Below, in pieces: positions 36,720 through 48,015 of a DNA stretch of 64,000 bases (its first letter is position 1; the number at the start of each line of letters is the position of its first letter). A program made the position numbers and the translations under genes. This DNA is from Kwoniella bestiolae CBS 10118 (Eukaryota; Basidiomycota; Tremellomycetes; Tremellales; Cryptococcaceae), in the NCBI RefSeq assembly GCF_000512585.2, contig NC_089241.1, forward strand, positions 4,482,001 to 4,546,000, read 5' to 3'. Under the pieces are notes generated by a model, which saw nothing but the letters and a program-made list of their open reading frames with translations, searched no databases and had not been told where the DNA came from.

Positions 36720-38656
36720 CTATCCCCTGGCAGTACTATTGAACACCCCCAACTTCCTCCCTGCATGTCCCTGCATCGTTCCCAATCCATCGGCTCCAGG
36801 CGTAGGAGGGTTCGAAGCGAACTGGCCCCTAAATCTAAATTGGTTATTGTTCGGTGTACCAGCCGCAGTAGGCGTAGGTATAGGTTCAGGTATCTGCCTG
36901 TACGACGAGGTGATCGAAGGAGAATTGGGTCGAGAAGTCTGTGTTGAAAGGTATGGTGGTCGGCGCGGTATGGGCTGTTCGATCTTGCTTGTTGTCGAAG
37001 CTAGGTTCGGTGGTATAGGTATCTTCCTGTCCCCTCTTTCTGCACGGGCAAAACCATCCCTCGAAGAGGGAGCCGAGGGAGTGATCATCCCTTCCTCCCT
37101 ATCTAGCTGCCTCGCCCTGGACAGTGCAATCTCATCTACCGGTTCGTACATCCCTTCATCCACCGCCTCGTCAACCGTTGTATTATCCATACTTGGGCTA
37201 TTACCAGGTCCCATCATATCGTTGACCATCCGCGATATACCCTGCGACATCGCTTCGCTCATGGCGTTTACTGCTGATTCGCCTAGATCGTTGAGTAGGG
37301 GTGTTGGAGAGACGGACGGCGAGAGGATACGAGGTAATGCGAGGGATAGGTGAGCGGGATAGACGAAGCGATCTTGGATGATGGATCGGATACGGGATAA
37401 GATGAGTTGCTCGAGTTTTGGTATATCTACGTTGTGTCGGTCGAGTTAGCTTTTACTGTTCAGTCCCAACAAAGCAGAAGTGGAAGAAACGGATAGCGTA
37501 CCTTGTAATTTGGCTCTACTACCCAAAAGACTCGTCGTCTTGAGATTCAAGTGGAAATCGGGTAGCAAACTAACATGTATATGCTGCCTCTCATCAACGG
37601 GTTCATGCAATTGTACACTGAGCTATATCACCAATTACATTCCTTCGTCAGCTGAGATCCATCATGTCAGTCAATGATCCTGAACATAGCTGAACTCACT
37701 GTTCCCCCTATTGACACCAGCTCCACACCCAGCGATACAGGCAAGACAGCGAACCTGGGTCTAGGGAAATTGACCAGTACAGCGGTGGAAAGTGAGAGCG
37801 AGATTGAGTCTAGGTAATCTACGTCGATCTCTGCGCGCTATGCAGATGGTCAAGTCTCAGCTGAAATGTCAAACACTCAATCGCCAGCTGACAGGGGATA
37901 AAGGGTTCACGTACGATTCTTCCTTGTCCATCAGCAGGCCGTATTCTAGCATTGGACAGCAGGGGGTACGCTTTGCCCAATGATAAGGAAGTTACTTCTA
38001 TTGGATCCTACGACACAAAGATCAGTGCCAGCTACTTCACCTTAATGTCAACGAAGGTCAAGTAGCTCACAAGCCAGCTGAGGTTCTTGCCAGTCGGATT
38101 CAACCATTTCTCTATCCTCTGCCTCGCACCTTCTTCACCATTCGCAGAGAGCAGATCGTTCCTGTAGCCTTGCAGCATCTGTAACGGAGTCACATATGTC
38201 AGCTAAGGGGCTTACGGCACTGGACCTTGGATCAGCTGAACGATACTCACCTGCGCTAGAAGCACGTTTACCCAATCGGTCGACTCGGCAGCATGAGTAG
38301 CCATTTCATAGTTCGTTTTCTGCAGTAGTTGAGCAGGAGGAGGGGGAGGAACAGATGTGGTGGAAAGTAGGGCTTTCTGAATATACCGAGGAGGGGTTGT
38401 CAGCTACAGCTACCATGAAGGGTACACACCCAAGCCACCTGATAGGAGTATAACCCACCTTGGCTTTCTCCGCCCTCCTCTGCTTCCACCCCTCCGCATC
38501 TATCTCCTCTGAAGGTGAAAATACCACATATCGCACGAAGAGTAAGACTATGATCAAGAAAGATGCTTGACCTAGTATGAAGCCCTGAGTGAAAGTCCAT
38601 GAGGAAGTAGGCGGTGGAATAGGCGCGAGAGAGGGAGGAAGGGGAGGGGCGGACAT
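36720..38656 (-). CDS. MMM1: Maintenance of mitochondrial morphology protein 1, ERMES subunit
   Basis: MMM1 is the ER-anchored subunit of the ERMES complex, which tethers ER to mitochondria and moves phospholipids through its SMP domain. Exon 1 (MSAPPLPPSLAPIPPP) has a short lumenal tail and one membrane span (SWTFTQGFILGQASFLIIVL, then LFVRYVVF), the MMM1 signature. Later exons give the SMP domain: YEMATHAAESTDWVNVLLAQ, MLQGYRNDLL, IEKWLNP, DPIEVTSLSLGKAYPLLSNA, VRAEIDVDYLDSISLSLSTA, FAVLPVSLGVELVSI, VSLLPDFHLNLKTTSLLGS, and KLEQLILSRIRSIIQDRFVYP. The C-terminal roughly 160 residues are Ser/Pro-rich and disordered, ending NSTARG. It is divergent from the small gene at 39145. Confidence 0.93.
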
Positions 38657-39144
38657 GGCTTGGAGTGGAAGTGGATGGGTGATTATCGGCGAGTTTAAGG
38701 CACTACTCTATATACTTGACATTGCTTCTCGGGTTGTTCTCAGCGAGTCGATGATACCTGTCGCGGTTCTTCCTTTTGGTCGGTGTTCCAGGTGGATGTA
38801 CGTTCTTTTCAGCTATGTATATATGTTTATATAACCTATGAACATTACAAGCAACTTACATTGCTCGTGATTCGAAAGAGAAAGATCGTCATTAGACTTT
38901 TGATAGGGTCATGTCTTTATCTGTTTTGCCCATTTATGCCCATTTACCCTGTACCCACAGTGTTTTGTTTGGACGCGCCTCTCTTTTTCACCTCATCCCG
39001 TCCCGCTGTCTTTGTTGTTTTTGTTTTTCTCTTTTCCATCTTCCACCTTTCAATCTCAATAATCTATATAACACGAGTAAAACATCATCAATCATCATTA
39101 AAACTACATCAGTAAGTCACCAGCAAGCTCATCCATCAATCACA
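38657..39144. other. Divergent intergenic region
   Basis: About 490 bp between the starts of MMM1 (-) and the small Ser-rich gene (+). It is pyrimidine-rich before the plus-strand start (near 38990-39120), typical of a fungal promoter/5'UTR. No other feature seen. Confidence 0.5.
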
Positions 39145-39685
39145 ATGTCATCTAACAACGTCCTTCAACAGTCCAAGGGTGAGTAATGCAATCCCGTCTT
39201 CTACCAAGGTGAGGTGCTTGGATAGCTATAGCTGATCGAGTGTGTATAAATATGATAGTCCAACCCACCGCCGCCCCTACTCAACCTCATCCACCCTCTT
39301 TCCTCCAGAAGAAAGGTCTCTTGGGAGGAGCAGGACGAGGAGGTCCAGCGTGAGCCAGCTATTCCACTCTCACAAGGGGAGATAGCTAATGACATGATTG
39401 GTCATGCGGGTATGCAGCTCGATAGTCTCCCCTACTGATAATGTCCTTTCCCCATGTTCTGCTAAATTGAGCGGAGCTAAACAGAGACATTTCCAAAAGT
39501 GAGTTTAGACCTTCGATCTTCCAATATTCCCATCATCAACCAATGGGTCTTACCGCTGTGTAGAGGACGTATGCTGATACTTTCAATCCAGAGGGAAACC
39601 CGTCTTATTAGCTTCCCAGCTCTCTCAACTCGCTTCGTCAGGATCCAACTCCAGTGTCAAGTCTGATGCCAAGATCGATTTCTAG
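39145..39685 (+). CDS. Small Ser/Pro-rich hypothetical protein
   Basis: A small spliced gene of about 76 residues: MSSNNVLQQSK, then VQPTAAPTQPHPPSFLQKKG, LLGGAGRGGPA, and after two introns KGKPVLLASQLSQLASSGSN and a short tail ending KIDF. The third exon is only about 12-14 nt, and the reading of the last exon depends on which of two adjacent AG acceptors is used before it. The acag-ag acceptor gives HFQ-KGKPVLL and the long Ser-rich end at 39685; other choices stop earlier. I do not recognise a family. It has a clean start context, canonical donors (gtgagt) and a compact 3' end, so I believe it is real, but the model is uncertain. Confidence 0.5.
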
Positions 39686-40122
39686 AGTGACCCTTCCAAC
39701 CATCCAAATCGGTCTCGTACCCGATATTATGGTCAACCATCACTAGCATCCTATCTATTTACTTCTCCCACGTTCACACCAGCATTTCTCGGCATCCGCT
39801 CCATACTCTCCTGTCATCTTCGAAATATCGTTCCGCATACATGACTGGTACCATTTCTCATAATTAGTCAAACTACTTGACATTTGTACTATTCATTCGC
39901 ATTATTTGGATATGCACACTACCTTATGTATTGATTCTTGTTCATTCTTCCACACTGCCGACCCACCATCTGACCAAGTCATGAACTCTATGAATCTAAC
40001 AATCTACTGATCTAGTGATGTATCAACCCCACAACGGACCTTCCGGCACTTCTTATTTGTATTTAATGGGCCTTAACATCAGGCCAGAATCGCTGCTCGT
40101 ACCATAGAATAGTCTTAAAGGC
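39686..40122. other. Convergent 3' intergenic region
   Basis: About 440 bp between two gene ends. It presumably holds both 3'UTRs. No other feature seen. Confidence 0.5.
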
Positions 40123-41429
40123 CTATACAGTCACATGGCGCATTAGTATAACTTGCATTGCTGAGGGCACGAGAGCTCTCGGGTGAAACGAGTCAAAGAA
40201 CAACTCATTCTCAGAAGACGCCCAAAAACTCACCTTCTCAACCCTCTCCGCAAGCTCACTGCCGAGTTCAATATCAAACTTGTTCATAGCGTTTTCGCAC
40301 CTCTCCACAAACTCTGTAAATTCGGGTGTCGTCCAGTTATCGCAGAATTTGATAAGGGCTTTTTGAGTTTCGTTGGATGAAGGGTTGGATTGGATGTGGG
40401 TTTTGGCGTAGATCCAGGCGGAGTTGTATATCTGCGGTACAATTCAGTATTCACTTATTAGCTTATGAATCAGAGCAGGTGAATGAGTTTTGTCCACATG
40501 CCAGTCAAAGGAAGATGAGTGATGGGTTTGATGAGATTCTTTTTTAATTCAATTCAAATGAACGATATCGTCCATAGTCCACAAATATCCTTTTGAGATG
40601 TATTCTCCAACTATCCCAGCTCCATTCTCCACTCATTCAACGATAGACAAATAAAACCTAACCCACCTTCTCACTAGCCCAAAGACAAATCATCCCCTCC
40701 TCAATTCCCCCCAACGCCCCAATAACCTGGAGATAATCAATATACCCTCTGGTAATCGGACTATACTCCCCCAACAACCCGTACTTGTCAGTATCCCTCT
40801 CGCGAGGTTGTTCGTCAAATACGTTCAAACCGTGTTCGGTAGCTACGGAGAGGAACCAGTCCGTCTCTCTTAGGAGATTGGTGGCGCTCCATCCTAAGAT
40901 GGGGACGAGGTCGGACGCGGGGAAAGGGCGGATATGGGTTTGGGAGGGGGAGAGGGAGAGTTTGGAGAGGAGGGAGGCGGTGTACTGCGTTGTGGGGTTA
41001 GCATGGTACGTTCAAGGCGGGGAAATGGGTTCAGCCGTATGGAGTGGTTGCCTTATGGTATTTGTTTACATTTCGAAATGAATACGAAGACTCGTCGTAC
41101 TGCCTTGTGTATCGTGGTATCGTAGGACGCAGGAACATGTCTAGAAGGAGATATAGACCCACCTTGATACCTCCCTCATAAGCAAACAAGTAATCCTGCT
41201 TCAACCATTCCTTCAACACCTCGCTGTCGATACTACCCTCTCCGGATTGTTTGAGGAACTCATGTTGAGTGGCCAGCTTGAAATCGTCGGCCTGTTGAGT
41301 CGGGTGAAAAGCATGAGATTAGAATACTGCCATCCTCCTCCCCTCCAACGAGTCGAGTACCTGGGAGAGGGGGTAACTCACATATTTCTCGAGCAGGTAA
41401 TCCGTGAATTTCTGATTCTGGTTCGTCAT
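40123..41429 (-). CDS. TENA/THI-4-family (thiaminase II-like) protein
   Basis: Four exons give about 260 residues of the haem-oxygenase-like TenA/THI-4 fold. The start at 41429 (MTNQNQKFTDYLLEKY) is the only ATG in its frame after an upstream stop. Key segments are ATQHEFLKQSGEGSI, LKEWLKQDYLFAYEGG, LGWSATNLLRETDWF, GYIDYLQVIGALGGIEEG, LWASEKIYNSAWIYAK and FVERCENAMNKFDIEL. The LKQDYLF and LWAxEKxYxxAW patterns are typical of TenA proteins, which salvage thiamin pyrimidine or, in fused forms (THI20 C-terminus), hydrolyse thiamin. I do not see the catalytic Cys common in bacterial TenA, so it may belong to the TenA_E type or have lost activity. The stand-alone form, with no kinase domain, is notable. 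Confidence 0.8.
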
Positions 41430-42696
41430 TTCGTAGTTGACTTTGTGCAGAGTGTATTTGATTTGAGAATCAGGAAGAGAAAAGATGGGCTTGCATAGTA
41501 CACTTTATATACCGCTCTCAATACCTCTGTAGTCCCCAAATACTCGTACTCGTACATGCAAGATCTCGCTCATCGGATATTTACCCTTAATCTAACTTAA
41601 CTTATCCGCATTCCGTTATCAGATCTCTTAGCATAAAGATCGGACCGATAATTTCACCCGCAGGCTGTCGAGGCAGATGTATATATCCGTCCGTGATACT
41701 CGATGCCTAAAATATGCACGACGGCAGAGCCGTGGATCGCAGAGCCTTGGACCGCAGACCCGGATGGAACCAGGGTATCATGTCCATCTTACTCTAGTCT
41801 GTCAACGCCCTTCCCACAGCGAGTGTGCGGTATCTGCGCCAGAAGTTCACTCGCCAGTCCGTACGTTATACTATGCACAATTATGCGATTTATCCAATGT
41901 GTATCTACAGTCATCACGCATAAGTGTCTGGTGATGCCGAACCGTTGCCAGCACACAGAATGAATGAAGAAACGTGCGGTGTGGAGTCATGATAAGTCCA
42001 GCTACCAAACTCCATCATGTTTTTCCTGTATATCAACTCAATGTATGGTGATCCGGAACACCCTTCTGTGAATACTCGTGCAGTCCTTAGCAGAACCTTA
42101 CGGAGCTGCGATTTTCCGCCCAGAAACTTCGAGACGGTTCATTTGCAAAGAATCAAGGATCGCTCAAGCGATTGAATGAAGAGATCAATCAACTTCACCG
42201 AATCACACCGTCTCCTCGATCTTGCCCAACTTTGGGGGACTGTACGAATAGTAGATGGCCACCTTGCTATACACTGGATACACTGGTATGGGATCACAGC
42301 TTTGTGTGTTCACTACCGACTTGCACATATATCAAATGGGCACACTCATAAATGCGAAACTGGATAATCTGCCTTCGGTGGATTCACTGCCATCTGCACT
42401 GTAGCGATGAAGGCGGGTGTTACTATAGTATGCGACATAGATGAAAGATTGAGTACGAAGCTTGTTGCAGCTTGGTCCTTCAATGATCAGTAACCGTACA
42501 CGATCCGTGGTGAATTCTGGTGTTGTTCAGTTCAACGCTTCGTACATCAGATGGCAGGATCAGTCACAAACACACCACAAACATTTCCTTCCTTCTGACT
42601 GCTTGCCTGCAGCTGTTGACCATCGCGGTATAAAGGGTCAAATGCATCACATCCCAATCAAGTCGACATAACAGATCTATCTAGATGTAGAACCGT
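41430..42696. other. Intergenic region TENA-like gene to RPL38
   Basis: About 1.27 kb. Only short frames occur, without domain character, and I found no tRNA. It holds the promoter of the TENA-like gene and the RPL38 3' flank. Confidence 0.5.
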
Positions 42697-43647
42697 TTAC
42701 TTCTTCTTGGGGGCTTTGTTGGTGATGTCCTCGACCTTTAATCCTATGAGACGGGAACAACCTGATAGTCAGCATCCATTCCCACTCATAAACGATATCC
42801 CGCTACCTCGTTCCTCCTTCTGTCTTCAATGTCACTATACGAGGTATCTTTTCCATTCTCCGCTATCCCCATTCCCCGCAAGGACATAAAACCAAACTCA
42901 CCAGGAGGAAGAGATTGCTTCAACTTCTCGGCCTTCTCAGCATCGTCAAGCACCAAGGTGTAGAGGTATCTGGAACATCTAATCTTGAATTTGGTTACGT
43001 GGGTGGGGGCCTTCTTGGCGGCCTTGGTTTTGAGGGCGGCACCGGTAGGGGGTTTGATGGAGGTCTTCTTGATTCGGGCGACTGGGTAGAAGGACGAAAT
43101 ATGTGTTGGCGAAGGAAGGGGAAAACAGGGAGTGATAGATTGGATGATAGGTGTTGTATAATTCGATGTCAGAGTTAATTTGGATTTCGAGCAGAGGATG
43201 GATGAAAATAACATTCGTTAGCTACACGTCTACACGATCTCCTGTCAAGCAAAAATGACTAACGGGTAGCGTCCTTTCTTCGAGCGATCTCGAGGAACTT
43301 TTTGATGTCTTTGACTTGTTGGGGCTGTGGTGGATCATAAGCGGGTTAGCATTGTACTCCGTCATAGTTCCATTCGTTTCACACATAGCCAAGAAACCCT
43401 CCCCTGCTTGTCTTGATCTACACCTTCACATTCCGTCTTATCCGACCAAACGCATATAATTCCTCTCGATATGATAGCCATAATGCCTCTACTCCTGCGT
43501 CTTCCCAATCCTACTGCCTACATCCTCTTGAACTCTGTCCTTCCAACGTCGACTGATTTTCCCCTCATCTCTCCAACTCCATTGATCCCAGCTGATCCTG
43601 TCCAGTGTTCCCTTGCTTGTCACCTGAAATTGAGCTCAACTTACCAT
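42697..43647 (-). CDS. RPL38: 60S ribosomal protein L38 (eL38)
   Basis: Four exons encode eL38 of the large ribosomal subunit. Exon 1 is only the start codon (ATG then GTAAGT at 43647-43645). Exon 2 reads PQQVKDIKKFLEIARRKDA, exon 3 LARIKKTSIKPPTGAALK, then VTKFKIRCSRYLYTLVLDD and AEKAEKLKQSLPPG, and exon 4 LKVEDITNKAPKKK. The KFKIRCSRYLYTLV and KAEKLKQSLPPGL signatures are diagnostic. The protein is longer than the usual 70-80 residues because of a basic insert (KTSIKPPTGAALKTKAAKKA) between the two conserved halves, in place of the short KKNKDN loop. It is divergent from RPL8. Confidence 0.93.
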
Positions 43648-44161
43648 TTTGACCGTATATAATTGATGTCTGAGGAGCAGAAGATCAACTTGGAGACAAC
43701 TTTTCACCTAACTTGAACGATGCAACTGCAGGGTAGGGTAGCGAGTATCGCATGCAGCAACCAGCAAGCAGAGTAGGAACGGTAAGCAGCAACCCAACAA
43801 TTGTCTAATTCTCTCTCGCATGGTTAATGGAAATTTCACATAACGCCGATACCCATACCAAGGCGACCGGAGAAATAACTCCGGCTGAGTGGCACACCGT
43901 TGAAACAAAGAATCGTGAAAATCGGAGATAAGTATTTCACCACTATAGGGGACTTTTCATGCATTGTACGTTACATCCGATGGGACCATCTTACCATTGT
44001 ACCATGCACCTCACCCAACCAGTGTTTCTCTCACCAATCCCCCACCTGACCATTCCCATTCATTTTTTCACACCTGCTCACCATCGTAATCTTATCTTCT
44101 TCATCCTTCAAGACCTTCTTCTTCTTTTACCTCAACCATCAACCAAAAAAGCATCATCAAA
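43648..44161. promoter_or_regulatory. Bidirectional promoter of RPL38 and RPL8
   Basis: About 514 bp separate the start codons of two ribosomal protein genes transcribed outwards. A tandem gggtagggtag lies at 43731, resembling telomere-like Tbf1-type sites used at fungal ribosomal protein promoters. Pyrimidine tracts precede the RPL8 start (44095-44140). That both genes share control is inference. Confidence 0.5.
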
Positions 44162-45858
44162 ATGGTACGCTAGACTCCCTCCATCAACACAGGCATCACG
44201 TCTTGCAATACACTCCAGCAAATGATACGGTTACCTTTACGCCTGTACCAAGAAATGAAGGAATATCAATTGGATAGTTTTGACTGGATTAGGATGGAAG
44301 AGGGATGATCGGTGTCTGCTTTGTTCATCCCCCTCTATTCACTATCTACATTCCACTTCCGGATGGGTGTAATGGTGAATGGGGGAGATAAATGGACAGA
44401 GCGAAACCGCCTCTTTTTCGTTTTGAGATAGTTGGAATGAAACCGTATCGTCGAATGAACTTTCCCCTTTATGTCCCTGGCAAGAAAATGGGGAGAGTGA
44501 TGATCTCGACAGCTATATAGCATGATCATCTCTCTATTCACCATTCCTCTTTCCTCTCGGGATGAGATTGTGGTGAAGAGAGTCGATCCTCTGCTATATA
44601 TGCTATGCTGCTTTTCGATCCTCCATCCTATCCATATACATCATGGGTGATTCCAGATGTATATGGTTAGGTGGGTTTCCGGATCAAAAGACAAACCCCC
44701 TAGAGCTCCGACATGACGTGATGCCTATCAAGTAACACCAACCCAGAGCATCGCTGACGTCGTCTCAATGACCCCCTCTTGCCCCTAATAGCCTAAAGCT
44801 GCTAAAGGAAAATCCAAGCCCGCTTCCGCCCCTTACGGTACCAAGAAGGCCGCTAAGAAGGACCAAAACCCTCTTTTCGAGAAGAGGACCAAGACTTTCG
44901 GTATTGGTGGGTTTTCTTGAATCACTCTCATCCCACCTTGTCTTCTCCCATTTCATCCTCATATCACCACCTTGGGTCGTACATTCCAATGCTAATGTTC
45001 GTGCACTCGCAGGTGGTGACATCGCTCCCAAGAGAGACTTGACCCGATTCGTCAAATGGCCAGAGTACGTTAGACTCCAAAGACAAAAGGTCATCCTCAA
45101 CCAGCGATTGAAGGTGAGTTGAGTCATCTGTACTTCATTCTCACCATGAGCCGTAGGTGAATCAATCGTACTGACTGTCTATTCTATTCGTTCAGGTCCC
45201 CCCCGCCATCGCCCAATTCTCTCAAACCCTTGACAAGAACACCGCCACCCAACTCTTCCAGCTCCTCAACAAGTACAAGCCTGAATCCAAGCAAGAGAAG
45301 AAGGCTCGATTGACCTCCGAGGCTGAATCCAAGGCTAAGGAAGGTGACAAGTCCACCACCAAGGACTCGAAGAAACCCGTCTTCGCCAAATACGGTCTCA
45401 ACCACGTCATCGCCCTCGTCGAGGCCAAGAAGGCCCAACTCGTTGTCATTGCCGATGATGTTGACCCTATCGAATTGGTCGTCTTCCTCCCCGCCCTTTG
45501 CAGAAAGATGGGTGTCCCATACGTTATCGTTAAAGGAAAGGCCAGACTCGGTTTGATCACTGGAAAGAAGACTTCTTCTTCCGTTGCCATCACCGACGTT
45601 CGATCAGAGGACCAACAGGCCCTCGCTAACCTCGTTTCTGCCGCCAAGGCCAACTACCTCGACAAGGCTGAGGAGATCAGACGACACTGGGGTGGTGGTG
45701 TCCGAGGTAACAAGTCGTGAGTTTAGTGAACCTTCCCTTCCCCGATACTCTCAGTAGACGCTGATATATGTCGTTTGACGGTAACCAGCGTTGCCAAACT
45801 CAGAAAGAGAGCCAAGGCTGCCGGTCAAGATGCCAAGAAGATCGATGTCTCCCTTTAA
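44162..45858 (+). CDS. RPL8: 60S ribosomal protein L8 (eL8, L7a)
   Basis: eL8 is an L7Ae-family RNA-binding protein of the large subunit. Exon 1 is just ATG (44162-44164), followed by a long intron of about 626 nt. Later exons give PKAAKGKSKPASAPYGTKK, NPLFEKRTKTFGIG, GDIAPKRDLTRFVKWPEYVR, QRLK, VPPAIAQFSQTLDKNTATQL, KPVFAKYGLNHVIALVEAKK, AQLVVIADDVDPIELVVFLP, ALCRKMGVPYVIVKGKARLG, and VAKLRKRAKAAGQDAKKI. The L7Ae RNA-binding signature (LVVIADDVDP, LPALCRKMGVPY) is intact. Codon use is strongly biased to C-ending codons (gtc, ctc, aag), as expected for a very highly expressed gene. It is about 260 residues, normal for the family. Confidence 0.95.
44165..44790 (+). other. Long first intron of RPL8
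   Basis: About 626 nt starting gtacgc and ending ctaatag, five to ten times longer than typical introns in the window. It holds several inverted purine/pyrimidine blocks (for example ccccctctattcac and gtgaatgggggag near 44331-44386). A gtgatga C-box-like element lies at 44498, but no convincing D box partner was found, so I do not call a snoRNA. Confidence 0.6.
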
Positions 45859-46527
45859 GCGGGTTTGGTCGATTTTGGGTTCATTGGTGTCGTTGAACAC
45901 GAGGATGAGGATGAGGTCTTAAATTAGGTTTATATACCTGTTTTTGACATGTATGATATGGCTATACGATATGAACACCAGTCTGGATGGTACGATTCTA
46001 TATCATTGCACATTTTCACGTTGCAAGAGGAGCTCGTTCAATTCCTGACAACCTTTACTGTCAGTATTGAGGTTTCTCACTGCTGTGAATGAGGGAGATC
46101 TTTGATCGATTTGTGATTCCATGTAATATCGTCTACTGTCGTATCCTCTGCATGTGTTCTCCCGGCAACATCATGGGCCTGCCATTTGAATGCACATCTT
46201 CTCGATAATCACCGAGTAAGGCATCCCATGCATAGAGTAGATAGACCCGTAGAGTGAGTGCACAGGGGGGAGATTGACCAATCAATTCGCCACAAATAGT
46301 CAAATAATCGTACAATCGTATCATACTCACCACCAATCAACACAACGTGGCAACTGCACGAGCCATCGATCATCACTTATTTTGGGACTTTTTCAAAAAC
46401 ATCCATTTCAACTTCCCCAAAGATCATTCATTCACTGTAAATTGAGATAAGTATACTCATCACTGAACCTCTCGCTTCTCCACCTCAACACCTCTTGCTC
46501 CCTACAACCTCAAATACCAAATCAACA
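45859..46527. other. Intergenic region RPL8 to cytochrome b5
   Basis: About 670 bp with an RPL8 3'UTR and the cytochrome b5 promoter. Pyrimidine-rich sequence (46465-46510) precedes the start codon. No other feature seen. Confidence 0.5.
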
Positions 46528-47605
46528 ATGGCCGAATCATCCACCTCTACTTCCTCCCCTGTGCAACCCGAGGGAACATACAGCTTGGAACAGTTAAAAG
46601 AGCATAACACGCGAGAGAGTTTGTGGATGTTGTTGCATGATAAGGTTTATGATATCACTGCGTTCATGGATGAGGTGGGTTTGTGTCTCTTCTATCCTTA
46701 TCATATGTTAGAAGAGGAAAACGAAGGGGAGAGATGGAAGAGAAAAGGTGTGGGAAACGATCGCATCGCGGACAGACATGATCATGAATCATCGTGGGAT
46801 GTATAAATGGTTTGTGAGGGAACGTTAGTCTCCTGCAAGGGATGCAGATCAGTTTTGTGGGGCTGATAGGATACTGTAACTGGCTGAGAAGTGGCGGGGG
46901 TGTTCAGTAGCATCAAGAAGAAGAGGATATTGAATAAGGCTGATTCTTAACCTGTCAATCTATAGCATCCCGGTGGAGATGAAGTATTAATTGAAGAAGC
47001 TGGTGAGTGATCGTCCTCTGTTCCAGAATATCATGATCATCATCGTCTGGTACTGGATATCAATTCCGCCGATTTCGACCGTATGACCATGTTCATATAC
47101 GTCCCACCCCAACCCACTGACCCAACCTGCCCTGGTACATGTATATCGCTGATACCTATCCTACCCCCGTCAGGCCGAGACGCTACCGAGGCTTTCGAGG
47201 ATGTCGGACATTCAGATGAGGCTAGGGAGATGTTACCTAAGATGTTATTGGGTGACTTCTACGGCGAGGTGAGTTGTGTATAACTTGGAGGAGAGGATGT
47301 CCCCATGGAAGCAACTTGTCATTGGAGGCAAAGAAAGAAAAGCTGACTTGAGGCCATCCGTGTTGATAGAAAAAATCAAAGACTAAGAAATCCGTTTCGT
47401 CAACTGGTGGCTCAACTTCTTCCTCTGGGTGAGTAGTCTCTGCTCTATATCTACCATCACCCGGATCTACGATAACCTCATGCTGGATATTTTGTTCTGC
47501 TACGATGTGCCTGCTAACTCGTATGATCGGTTCAGCTTCCCTATCTGGGTCGTACCCGTCGCTTTGGTAGCTGCCTTCCTCGCTTGGAGGGTATTCTTAG
47601 CTTAA
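46528..47605 (+). CDS. CYB5: Cytochrome b5, tail-anchored
   Basis: Cytochrome b5 passes electrons to ER desaturases, hydroxylases and P450s. Five exons give about 133 residues: an acidic-Ser N-terminus (MAESSTSTSSPVQPEGTY), SLEQLKEHNTRESLWMLL, HDKVYDITAFMDE, then HPGGDEVLIEEAG with the first haem His, GRDATEAFEDVGHSDEAREM with the second haem His, and LPKMLLGDFYGE. A Ser/Lys linker (KKSKTKKSVSSTGGSTSS) leads to a C-terminal membrane tail (FPIWVVPVALVAAFLAWRVF). Both axial histidines are present. The splice before HPGG joins MDE to HPGGDEV. The tail anchor implies ER (or outer mitochondrial) membrane insertion. Confidence 0.94.
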
Positions 47606-48015
47606 ATGAAGAAGCGCCATAGTGATTACGGATTATTGGGTAGATAGACAAGGGATAGGAGTTGGGAATGGGGACGGTTGTTGAAGAGTGTAGAGTGTGA
47701 ATAGATTGTTGATACACGTATGGCAAGGTGACAGTCAGGTATGAGACGATTCCGATATATAGATAGAATTTTAAGTCATCTGGGGTTTTGATTAAGTTAT
47801 CGTTTCGTTGTTTATGCATTTCATCATGGATCGTACGTTGTGTTATGTGATGTACAGAGATGAAAATGTATATCATGGCACACGGCGTTATTGCCCTCTA
47901 CTTATGCGATGGCAGTGAAAGTAAGACTATATCCCAAGACCTATTCCAAGACCCAAATGAAATCACTATCATTCATTCAAATCTTTGATCCCTCCCAAGT
48001 CCTAGCTCGACCCAA
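47606..48015. other. Convergent 3' intergenic region
   Basis: About 410 bp between the ends of cytochrome b5 (+) and TAF4 (-). No feature beyond expected 3'UTRs. Confidence 0.5.

Noticed and set aside
36661..37353. 230-codon plus-strand open frame
   Set aside because: It lies antisense to the MMM1 C-terminal exon, which has clear family identity.
42360..42620. Possible additional secreted-family member
   Set aside because: I looked for the Cys-initial exon and P-x-W module in the gaps at 24-26, 41-43 and 60-64 kb; none matched outside the six listed.
44490..44600. C/D box snoRNA in the RPL8 intron
   Set aside because: A gtgatga C-box-like site exists, but no CTGA D box follows at a suitable distance and no terminal stem was seen.
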